NCBI GenBank assembly: GCA_028290165.1
Contig: JAQGKJ010000419.1
Span: 1-5,408 of the forward strand
DNA: 5,408 nucleotides
From: Bradyrhizobium sp.
Lineage (GTDB): Bacteria; Pseudomonadota; Alphaproteobacteria; Rhizobiales; Xanthobacteraceae
Reading direction: 5' to 3'
Position 1 is the first letter of the stretch; each line of letters begins with the position of its first letter. Below the pieces are notes generated by a model, which saw only the letters and a list, made by a program, of their open reading frames with translations, did no database searches and was not told the origin of the DNA. Below, piece after piece: positions 1-2,958 of this stretch. A program made the position numbers and the translations under genes.

Positions 1-2
1 GA

Positions 3-155
3 ACGCATACATGCGGCTGCGGGGCCAAATACAAAGTTACCGTGACGAAAGCGACCGCGGGGTACATGACCTGTGAGAAATGCGGTATCCTGATGGACAG
101 CCCAGCCAACAATAGCCGTCTGGTTTATAGCCGGGCGTATTCGCGGAGTGCCTGA
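3..155 (+). CDS. Zinc-ribbon small protein, C-terminal part (5' end outside window)
   Basis: The third forward frame is open from the window edge to a TGA at 153-155 and gives 50 residues. They contain two cysteine pairs, C-G-C-G (visible residues 4 and 6) and C-E-K-C-G (residues 24 and 27), with the pattern CxCGAKYKV then CxxCGxxMDS and a basic Tyr/Arg/Ser tail. Four cysteines in two pairs 17 residues apart suggest a zinc ribbon. Short proteins with this pattern (CG-A-x-Y-x-V, then CxxCG, then a D/E-S-x-N-like segment) are familiar hypothetical proteins of rhizobia, but I know no demonstrated function; zinc or nucleic-acid binding is inference. The start lies left of position 1. The 3' end overlaps the end of the opposite-strand gene at 125-328 by 31 bp, so the two genes converge. 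Confidence 0.68.
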   Translation, partial: THTCGCGAKYKVTVTKATAGYMTCEKCGILMDSPANNSRLVYSRAYSRSA

Positions 156-328
156 TCTCGCCGACGTCGGCAGGCCGACGCAAATGCCAGTTTTACCGCC
201 TGATCGATTGGTGCCGCACCAGCAAGGTGCATCTCAAACGCCGCCGCGAGCCATTCACCGTCGCCGCCGAGCGCGCCCGATCGAGCCTGATCGGCAATGC
301 GCGCAAGGCTGGCGGCGAATTCGTTCAT
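125..328 (-). CDS. Small helical hypothetical protein (67 aa)
   Basis: This 67-residue frame starts at ATG 328 and ends at TAA 127-125. A GAGG Shine-Dalgarno (340-337) sits 8 bases before the ATG and abuts the TAA stop of the upstream gene (343-341), so the two are probably translated from one message. The protein is rich in Ala, Leu and Arg with an amphipathic look and a basic C-terminus containing RRRR near residues 54-57. No cysteine cluster, signal peptide or membrane span is visible. I do not recognise a named family. It is the last gene of the leftward group, and its 3' end overlaps the convergent zinc-ribbon gene by 31 bp. The ribosome site and tight coupling argue that it is real; shortness and lack of a family argue for caution. 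Confidence 0.6.
   Translation of the reverse strand: MNEFAASLARIADQARSGALGGDGEWLAAAFEMHLAGAAPIDQAVKLAFASACRRRRDQALREYARL
160..180 (+). terminator. Weak terminator-like hairpin after the zinc-ribbon gene
   Basis: CGTCGGC (165-171), AG, GCCGACG (174-180) form a perfect 7-bp inverted repeat with a 2-base loop. It overlaps a 12-bp palindrome, GCCGACGTCGGC, at 160-171. The hairpin begins a few bases after the forward stop codon at 155. The only T-run (TTTT near 191-194) is about ten bases past the stem, so it is a poor intrinsic terminator. The same bases encode Arg and Ala codons of the opposite-strand 67-residue gene, so the symmetry may be incidental. Confidence 0.22.
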
Positions 329-340
329 GGCCCGAACCTC

Positions 341-670
341 TTAATGGTCCACGGTTTCGTCATTCTGATCGAGCGGTTCATGGCGCATTCCCTCTCCGTC
401 GTCAGGGCGCCCGAACAGTTCAAGCAGCCGGGTTTTCAACCGGTCGATCTCGGCCTGAATTCTCTCCGGGTCGTCGACGCCTGAAAAAAATTTGAGGTTC
501 GATATCCGCCGATCAGAGAGCTGGGTTTCCAGATCGCCGATGCGTTTGTCGATCCGCCTGATTTCGTACTCGCTCGCCCTTCGGCACCTGATCGAGCAGA
601 ACGTCGCGGGCCTGCCGGTCGCCTTCGACGGCGGCAAAATTCGCGGGCACAACGCGCATGTCGTCGGCAT
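341..670 (-). CDS. Zinc-finger and coiled-coil hypothetical protein (109 aa)
   Basis: From ATG 670 the frame gives 109 residues. The N-terminus holds C5-x2-C8 and, after a GRPATF turn, C25-S-x-x-C29, a four-cysteine zinc-binding pattern followed by RRASEYEIRR. Residues 35-60 and 69-86 are heptad-like and charged, typical of a coiled coil. The C-terminus is acidic and polar. The pattern C-x-x-C, GRPxxFCSxxCRRAxEYEIRR is one I associate with short hypothetical proteins of rhizobial and actinobacterial mobile regions; DNA binding and self-association are inferences. The frame extends upstream to a TTG at 757, but GGAG (683-680) lies 9 bases before ATG 670 and the extra 29 residues are basic and nondescript, so I prefer 670. 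The stop overlaps the ribosome site of the next gene (328-125). A 126-bp gap separates it from the 95-residue gene upstream. Confidence 0.78.
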   Translation of the reverse strand: MPTTCALCPRILPPSKATGRPATFCSIRCRRASEYEIRRIDKRIGDLETQLSDRRISNLKFFSGVDDPERIQAEIDRLKTRLLELFGRPDDGEGMRHEPLDQNDETVDH

Positions 671-679
671 TTTTAATTT

Positions 680-683
680 CTCC
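680..683 (-). promoter_or_regulatory. Ribosome binding site that sets the start at 670
   Basis: GGAG on the minus strand, with a 9-base A/T-rich spacer to ATG 670-668. This favours ATG 670 over the upstream TTG at 757, which would add 29 residues. Confidence 0.7.
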
Positions 684-796
684 ACTTGGCATTCACTTCG
701 TAACTTGCGGCGTAACACGCGCGACTCCCAGACCGGTCGCAGACCCCCTACCCCCAATTCCTTTCGAGGTACGCCCCGGGGGTGTGCCGTGCGCTG

Positions 797-1084
797 TCAT
801 CGCGCATCGCGCGCGCTCTTGTCATCGATAGCCGCTTCGACCTCTCGATATTTCGTCAGCTTGTCGAGACTTCTGAAACGCTGCTCGGCAGTTTCCTCAC
901 GCCAACCGCTGAACAGATTGGAGCCCACGTACCACTTCACCCTGTGGACGTCGCACACGAACCAATGCTCGCTGCCCGAATTCAGAAATCCGTTCGTCAT
1001 GTGACAGATCGGGCAGCCACCGAAATAATCGCCCCGTGTTTGCGTTGGTAAGCGCACGATGTTGTCGAGGTGGTTGTCAGGCAT
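797..1084 (-). CDS. Cys/His-containing conserved hypothetical protein (95 aa)
   Basis: The 95-residue protein runs from ATG 1084 to TGA 799-797. It has C24-P-I-C27, then a stretch with H40-W-F-V-C44-D-V-H47, giving a plausible CxxC...CxxH zinc site. It continues with R-V-K-W-Y-V-G-S-N-L-F-S-G-W-R (48-62) and a charged helical C-terminus. The block HWFVCDxHRxKWxxGxNLFSxWR is a signature I recognise from short hypothetical proteins common in Bradyrhizobium and relatives, usually called conserved hypothetical; I know no assigned activity. A strong GGAGG lies 5 bases before the ATG; the TTG at 1096 overlaps that site and is unlikely to be the start. Upstream is the repeat-rich stretch after the ATPase gene; downstream, after 126 bp, is the 109-residue zinc-finger gene. 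Confidence 0.8.
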   Translation of the reverse strand: MPDNHLDNIVRLPTQTRGDYFGGCPICHMTNGFLNSGSEHWFVCDVHRVKWYVGSNLFSGWREETAEQRFRSLDKLTKYREVEAAIDDKSARDAR

Positions 1085-1089
1085 ATGAG

Positions 1090-1094
1090 CCTCC
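1090..1094 (-). promoter_or_regulatory. Ribosome binding site that sets the start at 1084
   Basis: GGAGG on the minus strand, 5 bases before ATG 1084-1082. It overlaps the upstream TTG (1096-1094), which makes that TTG a poor start. Confidence 0.75.
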
Positions 1095-1147
1095 AAGTTT
1101 TCTTGCGTCGAAGTTGCGCAGCAAGGTGTCGCAATGGCACAACACGC

Positions 1148-1182
1148 GCGACACCCTGCTCCACCCTATAAGGGGGTGTCGC
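1148..1182. repeat. Inverted repeat GCGACACCC / GGGTGTCGC
   Basis: The arms are 1148-1156 and 1174-1182, a perfect 9-bp match with a 17-base spacer. The spacer has its own short symmetry, CCCT-ATA-AGGG (1164-1174), which competes for part of the right arm. The structure is made from two oppositely oriented copies of the 9-bp repeat. It could fold as RNA or bind a dimeric protein. Confidence 0.6.
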
Positions 1183-1301
1183 AGGTGTCGCAGTGTCGCA
1201 AAGCCGTGCTTAGCAGGCACTTCTGGCATTGGGGAACGTAGAGCTTTCATTTCAAGGTGTCGCATCTTCGAAAAGCCTTGTGTTTCCGAGGGTTTCTTCC
1301 G

Positions 1302-1333
1302 TTGCGACACTTCGGTCTCTGAAGGTGTCGCAA
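1302..1333 (-). repeat. Inverted repeat just downstream of the ATPase gene
   Basis: TTGCGACACTTC (1302-1313) can pair with GAAGGTGTCGCAA (1321-1333) with one bulged G, giving about 12 paired bases around a 7-base loop. It lies 19 bases past the ATPase stop and consists of inverted copies of the 9-bp repeat. There is no T-tract after it on the minus strand, so an intrinsic terminator is not well supported; mRNA 3'-end protection or protein binding is equally possible. Confidence 0.5.
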
Positions 1334-1351
1334 GGTGTCGCAAAGACTTTG

Positions 1352-2511
1352 CTATTCGGGCATCGGGCCGGGCACCACATAGGATCGTCTATGCCGTGAC
1401 GCCGGGTCCACGCGACACTCGACCGCCAATACGCCGTTGGCGATCCACGCTTTGAGCAGCGTCTTGATCCGCCTCTTTTCGGCGACGACATCTATATCGA
1501 GCACCTCAGCGACAGCGTTGCCGATCCAATCACCGGACTGACTGTCGTTTCGATAGTCTGTTTCGGCCGCCATCACGCGCACTCGCATCATGTCTGCGGT
1601 GCTGACGCCCTCGAAAACGCCGGGCATTTTCCAACGTTCGACGGTGGCGACGCTGTCGCCGTTCGGAAGATCAACAGGGACAAGGTGGAACCACTCAGCG
1701 GCTCCTAGAGGCTGGTAGTTTGACTTCCCGTCGGTAGCCCGGAAGTAGCCTCGGCGGTCGCCGACGCGCCCTTGCTGCGACTCTACCTCGCTCATAGCAT
1801 TCAGAATGCGGACCGATCGGGCGGCGTTCACGAGCGCCGATGCGCCGCGCGCATCCGAGACACCAGTTTCGACCTGGCCGCCCATCGGCGGCTTTCTTAC
1901 GTGATGGACGATCTCCACGGCCATGCTGTTCGCCGCCGCGATCTGCGCCCATTGCTTCACGACGCGATCGATCGCCGTGTTGTCGTTCTCCGAGACGCTA
2001 TGGCAACCGACGAAAGGATCGACGATGACGACATCGAAAAAGGTGAAGTCGAACGCGGCCGGTAAGTCGGCGACGACAATTTTGCCGCGCTCCATGCTGG
2101 CCGCGATGATTGGATGATCGAGCCCCGACTGATAGTGGAACTTGTCGTTAAGCTCCCTTGGGTCAATGCCGTAGTTCTGGCATACAGCGTACGTTCGGCG
2201 TATGATCTCGACGGCGGGCTCCTCCAAATTGATGTATAGAACGTCCTGCCGGACCGGCACCGCGACGCCGAGCAGGTTTAGGCCAAGCGCTATCGCGATG
2301 CCCTCGGCGATTGCCAGCGTGGATTTACCGACGCCGCCGTCAGCAACGGTCACGCTCACGCACCGCGCAGATAGTGTTTGCCGTAAATGAAATCACGACG
2401 CGGGAGCAATGCTGGATCACTGAAATTCGAAAGCGGTTTGATCAAATTGACGTTCGGTCGCGGAGCTGTTTCGCTTGCATCGTCCTGAGATGCTTGAACG
2501 TCGAGCGCCAT
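1352..2511 (-). pseudogene. RepA-like AAA ATPase (RecA-fold, AAA_25 type), split by a one-base frameshift
   Basis: The gene starts at ATG 2511. The first 51 codons include a segment reading DPALLPRRDFIYGKHYLRGA, the usual lead-in of this family to the P-loop, but meet TGA at 2358-2356. The remaining 335 codons are one frame over, from GTG 2359 to TAG 1354-1352. Joined, the protein is about 386 residues, near the family's usual size. In joined numbering: Walker A ADGGVGKS at about 57-64, YINLEEP at 92-98, Walker B strand VVIVD ending at D165, HHVRK at 203-207, RGASALVNAAR at 222-232, and a C-terminal winged-helix-like region near 320-380. These are features of the RepA hexameric helicase-like ATPases of plasmids and integrated elements (RSF1010 RepA kin), so a role in element replication is likely by family, not shown. 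The 335-residue part alone keeps the P-loop but lacks the N-terminal segment. No strong Shine-Dalgarno precedes ATG 2511; an in-frame TGA at 2523-2521 excludes an earlier start. Confidence 0.85.
2355..2361 (-). other. Frameshift site in the ATPase gene (GTGA overlap)
   Basis: On the minus strand the bases read GGT-GCG-TGA-GCG. The family consensus Arg-Gly-(x)-Val-Ser-Val-Thr-Val-Ala-x-Gly-Gly needs GCG followed by GTG-AGC-GTG, so one G appears to be missing. As it stands, the TGA overlaps a GTG in the next frame (GTGA), an arrangement that could in principle allow restart of translation. I see no slippery heptamer or strong ribosome site here. Confidence 0.8.
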
Positions 2512-2528
2512 ATAATGATTTCAATAAC

Positions 2529-2576
2529 TTACGCGGCATATTAGCAGCATTAGCGGCGTATATTAGCGGCATGCCG
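2529..2576 (-). promoter_or_regulatory. Tandem GCCGCTAA operator-like repeats upstream of the ATPase gene
   Basis: On the minus strand GCCGCTAA occurs at 2570-2563 and 2557-2550, then the variants GCTGCTAA (2548-2541) and GCCGCGTAA (2536-2528), all 18-60 bp before ATG 2511. The first copy runs into a perfect 10-bp palindrome, CGGCATGCCG (2567-2576). TAATAT hexamers between the copies could serve as a -10 element, though no clear -35 is seen. The position suggests an autoregulatory operator or excisionase-type binding array; no regulator gene is visible in the window. Confidence 0.55.
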
Positions 2577-2647
2577 GGAGACCAAACTAACGATCCGCGC
2601 GAGAAACCCCAGAGCGACTCGATTGGCGCTTTGGCATGCCCCGCTGA

Positions 2648-2752
2648 ACCACAACGTCGCGGCGTTTCATGGCGATTACAGCTGCAGCCGCGCCTGTTCT
2701 TGGCGCCGCCGTTCTTTTTTTGCGCGGGGCGTTCGACCTGGATCCGATCTGA
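2648..2752 (+). pseudogene. Possible decayed Tat-type signal sequence fragment
   Basis: One forward frame reads TSRRFMAITAAAAPVLGAAV and then LFLRGAFDLDPI before TGA at 2750-2752. SRRFM followed by an Ala/Val-rich hydrophobic stretch looks like a twin-arginine export signal. The frame has a stop (TGA 2645-2647) just before and no usable start before the twin arginines. ATG 2669 alone would give only 27 residues. Another frame through 2571-2660 ends in PAEPQRR, which would lead into the twin arginine if one base were added, and a T7 run (2715-2721) offers a second shift. The parent gene cannot be named, and chance composition is possible. Confidence 0.25.
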
Positions 2753-2859
2753 CTATCACGCTGCCTGCGGACCGCGGTCACCCAGAAGGCGCTGCGTGAC
2801 GTCTCGTCTCACTTATGCGCAAGATCCGCAATCTAGCATAGTCGACGCTCAAGCATGCG

Positions 2860-2940
2860 ATTGTGCCGATGTCTGCTTTGCCGCGCATAACAGACTCAAG
2901 TCAGACATCACGCCATGTCCGAAAAGTGCCGAAGTCATCG
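2860..2940. repeat. Segment resembling a Bradyrhizobium-type dispersed intergenic repeat
   Basis: The forward strand reads like the GATGTCTGC...CAGACATC...CATGTCCGAAA family of short dispersed sequences that I remember from Bradyrhizobium-type intergenic DNA (often mistranslated as MSALPPKAD-like peptides; here MSALPRITD). It contains a perfect 8-bp inverted repeat, GATGTCTG (2868-2875) and CAGACATC (2902-2909), with a 26-base spacer. Identification is from memory of the motif, not alignment. Confidence 0.4.
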
Positions 2941-2958
2941 CCGATGCAAGCCACTCGA

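Larger units (their letters stand above)
1124..1343. repeat. Cluster of nine GGTGTCGCA-type repeats (iteron-like)
   Basis: Forward copies of GGTGTCGCA are at 1125-1133, 1175-1183, 1184-1192, 1256-1264, 1324-1332 and 1334-1342, with an eight-base copy GTGTCGCA at 1193-1200. Inverted copies are GCGACACC at 1148-1155 and TGCGACAC at 1303-1310. Two groups are tandem (1175-1200 at 9-bp steps; 1324-1342 at a 10-bp step). The cluster fills most of the gap between the ATPase stop (1352) and the next gene start (1084). Frames crossing it read as repeated Arg-His-Leu or Val-Ser triplets, so I take it as non-coding. Short repeats beside a replication-type ATPase recall plasmid iterons or a regulator array, but iterons are usually longer and more evenly spaced; the function is inference. 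Confidence 0.8.
2577..2958. other. Gene-poor spacer between the ATPase gene and the autotransporter
   Basis: About 380 bp with no convincing complete gene. The open frames here are short and have Arg/Pro/Ser-rich shadow-like composition. A second GGCATGCC palindrome is at 2633-2640. Around 2655-2752 a frame encodes a twin-arginine-like hydrophobic segment without a start (listed separately), and 2860-2940 resembles a dispersed intergenic repeat (listed separately). No strong intrinsic terminator for the autotransporter is visible left of 2959. It reads as decayed intergenic DNA at the border of two unrelated gene blocks. Confidence 0.55.

Noticed and set aside
341..757. 138-residue version of the zinc-finger protein starting at TTG 757
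   Set aside because: The extra 29 residues show no motif, and a GGAG site is placed correctly for ATG 670.
492..1004. 170-codon forward frame
   Set aside because: Antisense to the 95- and 109-residue genes, which have ribosome sites and recognisable Cys/His motifs; the forward product has shadow-like composition.
1302..1333. Intrinsic terminator of the ATPase gene
   Set aside because: The stem is convincing but no T-tract follows on the minus strand, so I list it only as an inverted repeat.
1077..1343. 88-codon minus-strand frame from a TTG, ending over the start of the 95-residue gene
   Set aside because: Its content (repeated Arg-His-Leu) simply translates the GGTGTCGCA repeats; there is no good start or family resemblance. 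The overlap with ATG 1084 looks coincidental.
1124..1343. CRISPR array
   Set aside because: Repeat units are only 9 bp, occur in both orientations and have irregular spacing; there are no unique spacers of constant length and no cas genes.
2587..2781. 64-codon minus-strand Arg-rich frame
   Set aside because: Composition is that of random high-GC sequence and no start signal is visible.
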